From UBA8752 sp964223495 (GTDB lineage Bacteria > Bacteroidota > Bacteroidia > Flavobacteriales_D > Sanyastnellaceae), in contig CAXQGL010000060.1 in assembly GCA_964223495.1 (NCBI GenBank), forward strand, positions 1-64,000: DNA of 64,000 nucleotides. Direction: 5' to 3'. Position numbers and translations under genes: made by a program. Each line of letters opens with the position of its first letter. Within the stretch, counting starts at the first letter, position 1. Under the pieces are notes generated by a model. The model was given only the letters and a program-made list of their open reading frames with translations, was not told the DNA's origin and searched no databases. Below, piece by piece: positions 1 through 8,406 of this stretch.

Positions 1-4
1 TTTG

Positions 5-85
5 TACCCGGAGTGGGAATCGAACCCACACTCCAAAGGAACGCGAGTTTGAGTCGCGCGCGTCTACCAATTCCGCCATCCGGGC
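5..85 (-). tRNA. tRNA-Leu (anticodon CAA)
   Basis: Read on the minus strand it starts GCCCGGATGG and ends ..ACTCCGGGTA. The acceptor arm pairs over 7 bp (first pair G:U), the anticodon stem CGCGA/TCGCG encloses the loop CTCAAAC (anticodon CAA, reads UUG), and the T arm carries GGTTCGATTCC. The longer variable region fits a class II leucine tRNA, though the arm is short (81 nt total). CCA is not encoded; the genomic 3' sequence continues CAAA. It lies 16 nt downstream of the histidine kinase stop codon. Confidence 0.95.
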
Positions 86-96
86 AAGGAGGAGCG

Positions 97-126
97 CGAA
101 TTTAACCCATGTCTCCCGAAACCAAA
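97..126 (-). promoter_or_regulatory. Bacteroidota-type promoter for tRNA-Leu
   Basis: On the minus strand TTTG (126-123) is followed after 18 nt by TAAATTCG (104-97), close to the Bacteroidota consensus TTTG / TAnnTTTG. It ends 11 nt before the tRNA 5' end. The -7 element overlaps the TAA stop of the upstream kinase, so the tRNA can be transcribed separately from that gene. Confidence 0.5.
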
Positions 127-1601
127 GGCAAGGTCACCCTGAACGTCGTCCCTTGTCCCTCCTCACTTCTGAGGATGACAATCTGGCCTCCGTGATACTC
201 CCGAACAATCCTCCGAACCAAGCTCAATCCGAGGCCCCATCCGCGCGCCTTCGTACTGAAGCCCGGGTCGAATACCTGACGCTGGACCCGACGGGACATG
301 CCTTTCCCGGTATCCTCTACATCCAACATGATCTGCCCGCCTTCTTCCGTCAAATTCAACCTCAATCGGCCCACACCTTCCATCGCATCCACGGCATTCT
401 TGGTCAAATTCTCCAATACCCAGCCGAACAATGCTGGATTGATGGCCACCATCACGGGTGACTTGGGGATGCCAATGTCGAACTCCACCCCTTTCGGCAT
501 CCGGGGTTGCAGATAGGCCATGGTGTCTCCGATGAATGCGCCGACATCCGCAGGAGCCAACTCCGGGTCCGATCCAATCTTGGAGAACCGGTCCGTCACC
601 GTGCGCAACCGATCGAGGTCTTTGCCCAATTCGTGGAGCACGGACTCATCCACGCCTTCATTGCGCAGGACCTCCACCCAGGCCAACAGGGCGGACAATG
701 GCGTCCCCAGTTGGTGGGCCGTCTCCTTGGCCATTCCGGCCCACACCCTGTTCTGCTCGGAGCGCCTGAATGCACTGAAGGTCGAGTACGCCAGCAACAG
801 GAATCCTCCGATGATGAGCAATTGCACCACCGGAAACAGCCTCAGCTGCTTCAGGACCAGCGACTCATCATACAGGATCCACCGACGTTCAGCATCGGGA
901 AGGTCCAATGCGATGGGTGGATTGACCACGACCAGGCGTCGGATCAGTGCAGATGTATCCTGCAGGTCGTCCTCCTCGAAACGGTCCGCCCTCAGGATGT
1001 GGCTGAGTGAAGAGTCCGCAAGCAGCACGGGTATGGATGCGGAGTTGAGTACGGTTTCAGAAATGAACGAATGGATGATGTCGTCCATGACCGCCTGCAG
1101 GTCCCGGAACCGGTTGCTCTGGTCATAATACAGAGTCAACCCCTGCTCGAAGGAAATCACCGAGCCCCTGGACTCCATCGCGTCCCTCAACGAATCCAGC
1201 TGGTCGGGTGAGCGCATCGACGGGTCGACATTGATGTCGGCCTGGAGCTTCCCATCCTTGTAGACCAGCACCGGTATGGTCCGGTTGGTCTGGATGAAGC
1301 TGGTCACAAAAGTCAGGTCGATGGGTGCCCCGGGATCCGCACCTTGGATGATGCGGTACGCCTTGCCCGTCAAGTCCGCCTTCTCCCGTTCCTCATCGCG
1401 CAATGCGCTGAACAGGTCCTCGGTATATCCGACCAATTGCGCCCGCTGCACGATGGCCTCCGACCAAAGCTCCACCTTGCGTTGCTCTTCTTCACGCAGC
1501 GTCCTTGCGATGTTGCCGCTCGACCAGAGGGTCAAAGCCACAATGGCAGCAGCACCCAAGAGCAGGATGAGCCGGGAATATTGTTTGTTGTTGATGTGCA
1601 C
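102..1601 (-). CDS. Orphan membrane sensor histidine kinase
   Basis: Membrane sensor kinase of 499 aa. Residues 10-27 form an N-terminal membrane segment, about 28-250 a presumed extracytoplasmic sensor region, and about 254-275 a second membrane segment. The catalytic part has an H-box ETAHQLGTPLS (His296 the likely phospho-acceptor), N-box ENLTKNAVDAM (about 397-407), G1 box DTGKGM (430-435) and G2 GWGLGLS (454-460). I see no HAMP domain between membrane segment and H-box. No response regulator is adjacent: upstream is an AsmA-like gene 258 nt away, downstream tRNA-Leu. The partner and signal are unknown. The kinase assignment is secure. Confidence 0.9.
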   Translation of the reverse strand: MHINNKQYSRLILLLGAAAIVALTLWSSGNIARTLREEEQRKVELWSEAIVQRAQLVGYTEDLFSALRDEEREKADLTGKAYRIIQGADPGAPIDLTFVTSFIQTNRTIPVLVYKDGKLQADINVDPSMRSPDQLDSLRDAMESRGSVISFEQGLTLYYDQSNRFRDLQAVMDDIIHSFISETVLNSASIPVLLADSSLSHILRADRFEEDDLQDTSALIRRLVVVNPPIALDLPDAERRWILYDESLVLKQLRLFPVVQLLIIGGFLLLAYSTFSAFRRSEQNRVWAGMAKETAHQLGTPLSALLAWVEVLRNEGVDESVLHELGKDLDRLRTVTDRFSKIGSDPELAPADVGAFIGDTMAYLQPRMPKGVEFDIGIPKSPVMVAINPALFGWVLENLTKNAVDAMEGVGRLRLNLTEEGGQIMLDVEDTGKGMSRRVQRQVFDPGFSTKARGWGLGLSLVRRIVREYHGGQIVILRSEEGQGTTFRVTLPLVSGDMG

Positions 1602-1702
1602 GTGGACGCTCTTCAGGCTACCCTGATGTGACGCTCAATGTATTGGGGCAAGCCAAATGCCCAACTCCAACACAACACAAGAAATTGCAACCGGGGAAAT
1701 GA

Positions 1703-1728
1703 AAAACGTCGACCGAAGTCGACGTTTT
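1703..1728 (-). terminator. Terminator hairpin with UUCG loop
   Basis: A perfect 11-bp inverted repeat (AAAACGTCGAC / GTCGACGTTTT). Read on the minus strand the loop is TTCG closed by C-G, the extra-stable UUCG tetraloop, and the distal arm ends in T residues. It lies downstream of the AsmA-like gene (stop at 1859) and upstream of the kinase, so it most likely ends the AsmA transcript. Confidence 0.7.
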
Positions 1729-1858
1729 ATGACCATTAGCTGAAGACAGAGGTCCAATTTGGTTAAGCTCCCACCGATAGTTTCATCCATCGTTCGCGGG
1801 ACCGCCAAGATACAAAATATTAACGTTCGACCACCAACAACTTGTATTCGTCTTTGAA

Positions 1859-4507
1859 TTAAGGCGAAAAATCTTCTTTGTCATCCACGAATTCCGGCCT
1901 TTTCGCCCTTCGGCTTACTCCGGAATCGTCTCCTTGCTCAGTGCGCAACACCTGCATTCCCTGAATTGCAGATGCCGAATCCAACCGGGAATCATTTCCT
2001 GCGGACCCCCGGACGAGGTTCTTCAACCTTTCCATGGCATTGCGCCGTTCCTCCCGCCTGTGGTCCTGATGGGCAGACCGGTCATATCCGAACTCGGGCG
2101 CCTCCAAAGTGCCGCCGATGGACAGGAAAAACCGGTGGCCCAGACCGTCGTCTTCCGTCACGCCGAATTCATCTTCGTTCGACTTCAAATCCCGGAGGGC
2201 GAAATCCAAGGTGTAGTCCATACCTCCGGATAAACTCTGCCAACCGGAAATCCCCACATCCATCGCATCGGATACCACTTCGGTCGGTTCCACGGTGAAG
2301 ACACCTCGCTCCAACACCACTCGAGTATCCACAGGATTGAAACGCACCCTCCGAAGCCTGCGTCTCAAGTCATTCGCATCTGCCAACAGACGGTACTTCC
2401 CCTCTTGTTCCAATGTCTCGGGAATGCGCTGCAGCAAATCAAAATCAATGAGCTCACACTCCTCAAGCCGGACGGATAATGCCGTCTCCCACGCCATTTC
2501 CTCTAAATCATTGAAACGGTAGGTCAAATCCCCTTCCGCCCAGGCCCTACCCCGAACATGAACCGGCAAAAGGGTCGTCTGTCCCATCCCTTCCGTGCCC
2601 ACCAACAATTCGGCGACATCCACATCCATCATGCGCCCATCGAATCGGACCGCATTCCGATCCCATGATCCTGTGGTTTCAACCGACCCTCCAAATACAC
2701 CACACTCCATCTCCTCAATGCGACCCTGTCCCGTATTGGGGTTGAATTCACCCTTCGCCATCATAACGGAGGCTGTCAAGGCATTCCACTCCACCTGATC
2801 GACCTTGACATTCCAGTGCACCCCATCCGGCATGAACCCGGAGCGAGACCCGTTCCGGGACGCGTCCAACCCCATCAGTGCCTGCTCGAGAACGGGAACA
2901 TCCAAACGCCCCAATCCAGCATCGATTTCCCACACGCCCTGCCCCGCATCACGGCACTCCAACTTTCCGTCGAATCCAGGCCCTTTCAATTCGCCGACAC
3001 TGAGTGACCACGAATCCGGATGGGCGTCGACCCGGGCATCGACCATTTCCCAGAGGCAATCCGCACCTTCGCACCCCTTCTCCTGAAGAAAAACAGCATC
3101 CAGCCTTGCGTCTCCGGAACCACCCGACCAACGCCACTGGCCATCACGTCCTTCATCGAAATCGACATCCAGGGTCAATCCCAATTGTCCCCCTTCCTGC
3201 AAAGTCAAGCCTTCGGGCAACAGGCCCTGCATCACCGGAAACACCATCACGCCAGCTGGCCGCACCAACGCTTCGCCCTTCAGTGACACCACCGCTTTCC
3301 CATCACGCTCAATCCAATTGCCGGAACTCATGAATTCCCCCCCGGCCAACCGGCCCTTCACATCATTCCAATCCACCTGCCAGCCTTTCCGAACCGAAAA
3401 CACCGCTGCAGCACCGCTCATACCACTCACCGCAAGATCCTCCTGACGGATGCCGGCCCCCTCGACCTGCGCACGGACAGCCCATTCACCAGACCAGTTG
3501 TTTCCATCAGGGCCAGACCAATCTCCCTTGGAATCAGCACGGCCGACCACGACATCCACTTTCGCCTTGCCCGACCATTTCGACCCTTTGATCCCGTCCA
3601 CCATCAGGTGCGGCGGAAGCAACCGGGAGAGCGCATCCACATCGGCCTTCCCCAATGAGAGGGTCATCGCAAAACCACCTTCATCCGACAATTGCACACC
3701 ACAGGGAATTTCCGTGCCATGGGTGCCCACCAGACCGTCTTCCATCACGACACTCACGCCATCCCCTGACCACACGAGTCCGATACTCGAAGTCAATTCA
3801 ATTCCGGTCACCCACTGGAAACCGGAGGCCTCGAGGTCGACGGCCTCAAGGTCAATCCGTCCTTCACACACCCAAGGACCATCCGTACCATCGCGGTGCA
3901 CCCGCAAACCGACATCGCGACACGAACCGCTCCAGACCATTGGCTCATTCGCATCCGCCGCCCACCAGTTTCCAGTCGTGCTCACCCCTTCAAGTCTCAC
4001 GACATCAATGCCCCAGTCCACCCCATCCTCATTGGTTTCACCCGCACGCCAGAACTCCCAATTCACCGCTCCGTTCCTTTGTCTTTCAACCGCAATGAAG
4101 CCGTCGGATGCCCGCGCCTCCACCGCATGAAAGCGACCGCCGAGCAGGGCACGCCATCCAAAGACCACCCCGATTTCATCCATCTCCATGAATGGGTCTC
4201 CATCCTTCAGGGCATCTTCGATCCAAACCTGGTGCAAAACCACCTCCACATTGGGCCAAGTCTTCCGGATAGACAACGAAACGGATCCAATCCTCACGTC
4301 CTTGGCCAAATGCGGTTGTATCGCCTCCAGAACACGCTGCTCCAACCCTTGGGCCTGACGCCACAGAGCCCCGGTCAACAACAGTCCAGTCAGCAGCACT
4401 CCCCATGCGGCCCAGGCAAAGCCTCGGCGCCACCCCGGCATGGTGCGGCGCCCCTTCCTGTCAAGGCGGGCCTCCATTTTTCCGGATGGGTTTCGTGATC
4501 GCTCCAT
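1859..4507 (-). CDS. AsmA-like outer membrane biogenesis protein
   Basis: About 882 aa from the chosen start. A short basic N-terminus precedes one membrane segment (FAWAAWGVLLTGLLLTG), then a long beta-rich region beginning with the AsmA-typical pattern of I..L...V.I.....S..KTWPNVEV. It resembles AsmA-family proteins, which span the periplasm and are implicated in lipid transport or outer membrane assembly. The C-terminal about 80 residues are charged and look disordered. The frame stays open to 4576, but that start would overlap the divergent superoxide dismutase leader. ATGs at 4507 and 4441 (MPGWRRGF, directly before the membrane segment) are both plausible. Family call good, exact role inferred. 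Confidence 0.75.
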   Translation of the reverse strand: MERSRNPSGKMEARLDRKGRRTMPGWRRGFAWAAWGVLLTGLLLTGALWRQAQGLEQRVLEAIQPHLAKDVRIGSVSLSIRKTWPNVEVVLHQVWIEDALKDGDPFMEMDEIGVVFGWRALLGGRFHAVEARASDGFIAVERQRNGAVNWEFWRAGETNEDGVDWGIDVVRLEGVSTTGNWWAADANEPMVWSGSCRDVGLRVHRDGTDGPWVCEGRIDLEAVDLEASGFQWVTGIELTSSIGLVWSGDGVSVVMEDGLVGTHGTEIPCGVQLSDEGGFAMTLSLGKADVDALSRLLPPHLMVDGIKGSKWSGKAKVDVVVGRADSKGDWSGPDGNNWSGEWAVRAQVEGAGIRQEDLAVSGMSGAAAVFSVRKGWQVDWNDVKGRLAGGEFMSSGNWIERDGKAVVSLKGEALVRPAGVMVFPVMQGLLPEGLTLQEGGQLGLTLDVDFDEGRDGQWRWSGGSGDARLDAVFLQEKGCEGADCLWEMVDARVDAHPDSWSLSVGELKGPGFDGKLECRDAGQGVWEIDAGLGRLDVPVLEQALMGLDASRNGSRSGFMPDGVHWNVKVDQVEWNALTASVMMAKGEFNPNTGQGRIEEMECGVFGGSVETTGSWDRNAVRFDGRMMDVDVAELLVGTEGMGQTTLLPVHVRGRAWAEGDLTYRFNDLEEMAWETALSVRLEECELIDFDLLQRIPETLEQEGKYRLLADANDLRRRLRRVRFNPVDTRVVLERGVFTVEPTEVVSDAMDVGISGWQSLSGGMDYTLDFALRDLKSNEDEFGVTEDDGLGHRFFLSIGGTLEAPEFGYDRSAHQDHRREERRNAMERLKNLVRGSAGNDSRLDSASAIQGMQVLRTEQGDDSGVSRRAKRPEFVDDKEDFSP

Positions 4508-4634
4508 TCGCCAAGATGAAATTACCGGCTCCTGTGGGCGGTCCACAGGATGACGTTGAACCAACGTGAACACCAACGGTTGGATTATGGAGTACCGTTC
4601 CCAAATTCAACCACTCCAGTTTCATTCCCCAGCC

Positions 4635-5387
4635 ATGGACAAGCGAACATTTCTGAAGATGAGCGGCCTCGCCGGCGCAGGTCTCGTCACCGTTCCCCTC
4701 GTTTCAACCCTCGTTGGTTGTGGAAACGGTCCGGTTCAGGATGAAAACCCGAGCGACAGAAAACCGGAGGGTGGTGCATTCAGTCTGCCCGAACTGGGGT
4801 TCGCACACGAAGCCTTGGAGCCGGCGGTGGACAGGTTGACCATGCGCATCCACCATGGCAAGCACCATGCCGGATATGTCCGAAAATTGAATGCCGCCCT
4901 GGAAGGGCACGCCCTTTCCGGCGCTTCCCTCGAGGACATACTCGCCAAGATCGCGCCGGGCGACACCGCCCTGCGCAACAATGGTGGTGGCCATTTCAAT
5001 CACGCACTGTTCTGGACTGTCCTGACGCCGGGAGAAGATGCGCAACCTACCGGAGTCCTTGCAGAGCGGATCAACGCCTCCTTCGACAACCAGGAAAATC
5101 TGCTGAAGGCGCTCACCGCTGCTGCCAGCGGCCGGTTCGGATCAGGGTGGGCATGGTTGGTACAGGACACGAATGACCCCGACCGTCTGTTCGTTGCCTC
5201 AACGCCCAATCAGGACAATCCCCTCATGACGGGAATCGTGGACCCGAGTGCACAAGGACGTCCCCTGCTGGGCATCGATGTCTGGGAACACGCTTACTAC
5301 CTCAATTATCAGAACCGCAGGACCGATTACGTCGCCGCACTGCTCGAAAAGATCAATTGGACGGCAGTATCCCGGTTGATGGCCTGA
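4635..5387 (+). CDS. Exported Mn/Fe superoxide dismutase lipoprotein
   Basis: Superoxide dismutase (2 superoxide to H2O2 and O2) of 250 aa. The N-terminus has a Tat-like leader (KRTFLKMSG, Lys-Arg rather than Arg-Arg) and a lipobox LVGC (Cys29), so it is probably a lipoprotein anchored outside the cytoplasm. The catalytic domain has the family metal ligands: His73 (IHHGKHH), His123 (FNHALFW), Asp215 and His219 (IDVWEHAYY). NNGGGH before the second ligand resembles the Mn-type more than the Fe-type. I chose the ATG at 4635 because it gives a compact leader; the frame is open from 4566. A tatA gene lies at 10.8 kb. The 3' end overlaps the convergent lipoprotein gene by 35 nt. Confidence 0.92.
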   Translation: MDKRTFLKMSGLAGAGLVTVPLVSTLVGCGNGPVQDENPSDRKPEGGAFSLPELGFAHEALEPAVDRLTMRIHHGKHHAGYVRKLNAALEGHALSGASLEDILAKIAPGDTALRNNGGGHFNHALFWTVLTPGEDAQPTGVLAERINASFDNQENLLKALTAAASGRFGSGWAWLVQDTNDPDRLFVASTPNQDNPLMTGIVDPSAQGRPLLGIDVWEHAYYLNYQNRRTDYVAALLEKINWTAVSRLMA

Positions 5388-5916
5388 CCAAACCCCCTTT
5401 CGGAAGCGGACAGGGCTCGCCTGAGAAATCAAAAAGCCCTTCTTGGAGCATCGCCTTGAATTCCTTGGCCGTCGGGCTCACCAGCGTGTATTTGTATCCG
5501 GGCGTCCCATCGGACCTTTTCTGATCCATTCCCCGCTCGAGCATCACTTGCACGCGGGCCAGAGATTCATCATGGCCTTTCATCTCGCCCATCGTGAAGG
5601 CCCCATCCTCCTTCTTGAAAACCAACACCTCCCAATGGCCGGTCTCCACAACAGGGCGACTGAACACCAGGTGTCCGGCCATTTTTCGCAACAGAAAATC
5701 CTCACCGTTCACCAACACCTCGTCCCCCAGCAACACCGTGTCCTTTCCGATGACATAATCGACGTCATCGTCCGCAATCGTTCCACGGAATGCACCCGGA
5801 ATATTGGGCAGGTTCATCCTGTTCGGCGGCATGGGGCCATCAAATTGAACCTCGGGGTTGCAGCTTGACAGTGCCAACGCCAAACCCAACGTGGCAATCA
5901 ATGGTCTTGTGATCAT
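5353..5916 (-). CDS. Hypothetical lipoprotein
   Basis: 187 aa. The signal peptide ends in a lipobox (ALSSC, Cys about 19), so the protein is predicted to be lipid-anchored. The mature part is small, acidic and shows no domain I recognise; it has beta-rich stretches (VIGKDTVLLGDEVLVNGEDFLL). It follows the uppP remnant by 3 nt on the same strand, so it is probably in the ftsX - DUF3098 - uppP transcript. Its last 35 nt overlap the end of the convergent superoxide dismutase gene. Function unknown. Confidence 0.7.
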   Translation of the reverse strand: MITRPLIATLGLALALSSCNPEVQFDGPMPPNRMNLPNIPGAFRGTIADDDVDYVIGKDTVLLGDEVLVNGEDFLLRKMAGHLVFSRPVVETGHWEVLVFKKEDGAFTMGEMKGHDESLARVQVMLERGMDQKRSDGTPGYKYTLVSPTAKEFKAMLQEGLFDFSGEPCPLPKGGLVRPSTGILPSN

Positions 5917-5919
5917 GAA

Positions 5920-6714
5920 TCAAGAAATCAAAAGGGCGGCCAATCCGGCCACTGTGCAGTAAACGGCAAATCCGTTGAAACCATTGCGTTTCACCAGGGC
6001 AATCATGGTCTTGCACGCCCACCACCCACTGATGAAAGCCGCTATGGCGGCCAACCCGAGGGCAATCGGGGATACGGGCGTTTCCGCCGCCAAAGCCGGG
6101 TCCATCAAATCCAGGACCTCCAACGCAGTGGCGCCCAGAATGGGAGGCAACACCATGAGGAAACTGAACCGCGCCGCTTCCTCCCGCCCAACACCAAGCA
6201 AAAGTGCCGTGGAAATTGTGGCCCCGCTTCTACTGATGCCCGGCAGCACGGCGACCGCTTGAGCACAACCGATGACCAATGCTTGGATCGGACCGACAGC
6301 AGCTCAGGAGCGCCCGCGCCTCTGGGCCCAGAACAACATGGCGGCGGTCACCAGCAGCGCCGCACCCACGGCGGTGAGGGAGCCGTCCAGCCTCGCCTCG
6401 ATCTCATCCATGAACAAGACGTAGACAAAGGCCAAAGGCACCATCGAAAGCAACACCAGACCGGCAAATCGGCGGGATTCGCGGCCTTGAGCCCCGGATC
6501 GGGCCAGCCCTGTCACCAACCCCAAGATGTCCTTCCGAAAGACCACAATCGTGCTCAGGGCGGTGGCCCCATGCACCACCACGCTGAAGGCCAGCCCCCC
6601 CTCGTCAATGCCGAGGAGCGCTTTACCCAACTCCAGATGACCCGAGCTGCTGACCGGGAGAAACTCCGTCAGCCCTTGTACGATGCCCAGCAGGATCGCT
6701 TCCCAGAGTTCCAT
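5920..6714 (-). pseudogene. uppP: Undecaprenyl-diphosphatase, interrupted by in-frame TGA
   Basis: UppP/BacA dephosphorylates undecaprenyl diphosphate in the membrane, recycling the carrier for peptidoglycan and O-antigen. The full frame spans 264 codons, normal for the family. Residues 1-136 hold GIVQGLTEFLPVSSSGH; residues 138-264 hold GCAQAVAVLPGISRSGAT and FSFLMVLPPILGA. Codon 137 is TGA (6306-6304), in the same frame on both sides, so this is a nonsense codon and not a frameshift. It falls in the loop between two membrane blocks. A TTG at 6279 could restart the second half. The ATG overlaps the DUF3098 stop by 1 nt. It could be an inactivated gene, a split two-chain protein, readthrough or a sequence error. 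Confidence 0.85.
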
Positions 6715-6980
6715 CAGGAGCCCGAAGCCTCAGAAGGGAATCGCTTGAGGATGCTGTAGAAAATGACGCCGTACCCCATCATCACGGTGAGGGGTGCGAT
6801 GGTGATCCGACGCGCACTGAAGATGGCTTCGGAAAATTCATTGGGATCTTCGACCCCGCCACCGCTCATGAGCAGATATCCCACGACGAGCAAAACAATG
6901 CCGAGCAGGAAGAAGAGGTAATTCCGGCGCTCGAAAGGGAACGCATTGCGACCGGAATGAAGATCGGAAGATGTGCTCAT
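6714..6980 (-). CDS. DUF3098 family small membrane protein
   Basis: 88 aa with two predicted membrane segments (NYLFFLLGIVLLVVGYLLM, and a C-terminal APLTVMMGYGVIFYSIL). This fits DUF3098, a small family I know from Bacteroidota between ftsX and uppP. Function is not established. The ATG at 6980 was chosen; the frame runs open upstream to 7091 but that would overlap ftsX. Its stop overlaps the uppP ATG by 1 nt (TGATG), so the two are translationally coupled. Confidence 0.8.
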   Translation of the reverse strand: MSTSSDLHSGRNAFPFERRNYLFFLLGIVLLVVGYLLMSGGGVEDPNEFSEAIFSARRITIAPLTVMMGYGVIFYSILKRFPSEASGS

Positions 6981-7035
6981 GGTACGAAAGTACGGGAAGG
7001 GTTTCGGGATGGTGCTGTCCAGGGGTGCTGGCGTC

Positions 7036-7923
7036 TCACACCAGCTTGTCAAGACGGGCTCCGAAGTAGCGGCCCACGGCCCAGCGGGCACTGAGTCCCG
7101 TGAGGATCAGCCCTACGAACAACTGACAGGCCAGTACGACCAGCAATTCCTTCACGCCCCAATGGCCGAGTGCATCCGGCAGAAAGGAACGCATTCCGGA
7201 CAACACGAATGCCACCGCCGAATACGCCAGCAATGCCCCGACGAAACCATAGCCCATCGCCTCGAGAATGAAAGGCCTTCGGATTTTGGAAGGGGGAGCG
7301 CCCACCAATTCCATGCTGCGGATGAGAAACCTCCGGCCGAACACACTCAATCTCACTACGTTCATGATCTGGGCCACCACGACCGCCATCAAAGCCAGCA
7401 TGAGACACATGCCGGGCAGGGTCCATTCTTCGAAACCGCGCTCAAGTCGAAACAACAGGGATTCAGGGTAATCCACCCGGGACACCCCTTCCAGACTGCC
7501 CCATTCCTCGGCCCGCCTCTGAAGACCGACCAATCCCTCCTGCTGCATCCAATCACGATCAAGCGACAGTTCCATCACAGGGGGCAAGGGCGCCTCACCG
7601 AGAAAATCCATGAAAGGCTCTCCAAGCGCCACTTCCAATTCCCGGGATGCGGTCTCCGGGTCCACGTACTCCACCGCACCTACGGCGGCATCTTCCTGGA
7701 GTCTCGTCAACCAGCGGTCAACCTCACCTTCTGACAACCCGCCGTCCATGAGCACGACCTCCACCTTCATGGAGGACATCCAATCCAACCTGAGGTCCCG
7801 AACCAACATGGCGCCAACCACCAGCACCCCCATGAGAAAGAGCGTCAAAGCCACGCCCAACGACGTGGAAAGCGCCGAAAAATCATGGGAACGGCTGCGG
7901 GTCGGTGTACTCGATCGCGACAT
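7036..7923 (-). CDS. ftsX: Cell division protein FtsX
   Basis: 295 aa. FtsX is the membrane partner of the ATPase FtsE; FtsEX couples the division ring to periplasmic peptidoglycan hydrolases. The order of parts fits: cytoplasmic N-terminus, first membrane segment (about 24-42), a large extracytoplasmic domain (about 43-165) and three C-terminal segments, with the RSMELVGAPPSKIRRPF stretch (about 210-226) typical of this permease fold. ftsE is not in the window, as is usual for Bacteroidota where it is encoded apart. Downstream are DUF3098 and uppP; upstream is an FKBP gene 42 nt away. Confidence 0.88.
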   Translation of the reverse strand: MSRSSTPTRSRSHDFSALSTSLGVALTLFLMGVLVVGAMLVRDLRLDWMSSMKVEVVLMDGGLSEGEVDRWLTRLQEDAAVGAVEYVDPETASRELEVALGEPFMDFLGEAPLPPVMELSLDRDWMQQEGLVGLQRRAEEWGSLEGVSRVDYPESLLFRLERGFEEWTLPGMCLMLALMAVVVAQIMNVVRLSVFGRRFLIRSMELVGAPPSKIRRPFILEAMGYGFVGALLAYSAVAFVLSGMRSFLPDALGHWGVKELLVVLACQLFVGLILTGLSARWAVGRYFGARLDKLV

Positions 7924-7965
7924 GGAGTGGTAACGTCGGCCGAAGTTAATCGTCTTGGAGCAGCG

Positions 7966-8400
7966 TCATTCCTCCTCCCGTCCCATCACTTGGATGGTGA
8001 AGTGCAAATCAATCCCGGCCAGGGGATGGTTGAAATCCACCTCGACCTCATCCTCACCCACATGCACCACCACTCCGTGAACCTCGTCCCCTTCGTCGTC
8101 ACGCATGACGACCACTTCTCCTTCCGCCATCACACTTTCATCAAAACCCTCGTCATCAATGAACTGCTCCTTGGGTAGAACCGCAAAGGCCCCTTCCATT
8201 TCCGGTCCGTATGCCTCATCGAAAGGAACGAGCAATTCAAAACGATCCCCGACGCCGGCCTTGGATACCGCGTCCTCAAGGGCATCCAATACTTCATCGG
8301 CGCCATGCTTGAATGCAAATGGCTCCTCGGGTACCGTGGCCTCTATGATTTCTCCTTCGGGCCCTTCCGCCCTCAGTGTGTAGTGAATGATGTGTTTCAT
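7966..8400 (-). CDS. FKBP-type peptidyl-prolyl isomerase, SlyD-like
   Basis: 144 aa. It has the SlyD architecture: a split FKBP domain (start ..IHYTLRAEGPEGEIIE.., F.HG..E..DALEDAV), a central insert-in-flap region (about 70-120), and the closing NHPLAG motif typical of SlyD proteins. It is very acidic. It lacks the histidine-rich metal-binding tail of E. coli SlyD, ending MGREEE. No signal peptide, so it is a cytoplasmic prolyl isomerase/chaperone. It starts 6 nt after the stop of the DUF4837 gene and is probably co-transcribed with it. Confidence 0.88.
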   Translation of the reverse strand: MKHIIHYTLRAEGPEGEIIEATVPEEPFAFKHGADEVLDALEDAVSKAGVGDRFELLVPFDEAYGPEMEGAFAVLPKEQFIDDEGFDESVMAEGEVVVMRDDEGDEVHGVVVHVGEDEVEVDFNHPLAGIDLHFTIQVMGREEE

Positions 8401-8406
8401 GTCATC

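Noticed and set aside
6279..6304. uppP could be two separate genes or a frameshifted gene
   Set aside because: Codon-by-codon reading shows both halves in the same frame with a single TGA; together they make one normal-length UppP with no missing motif.
5920..6714. UGA recoded as an amino acid in this organism
   Set aside because: Other genes here end with TGA at their natural ends, for example the superoxide dismutase at 5387 and the PfkB kinase at 37991, so UGA is a stop in general.
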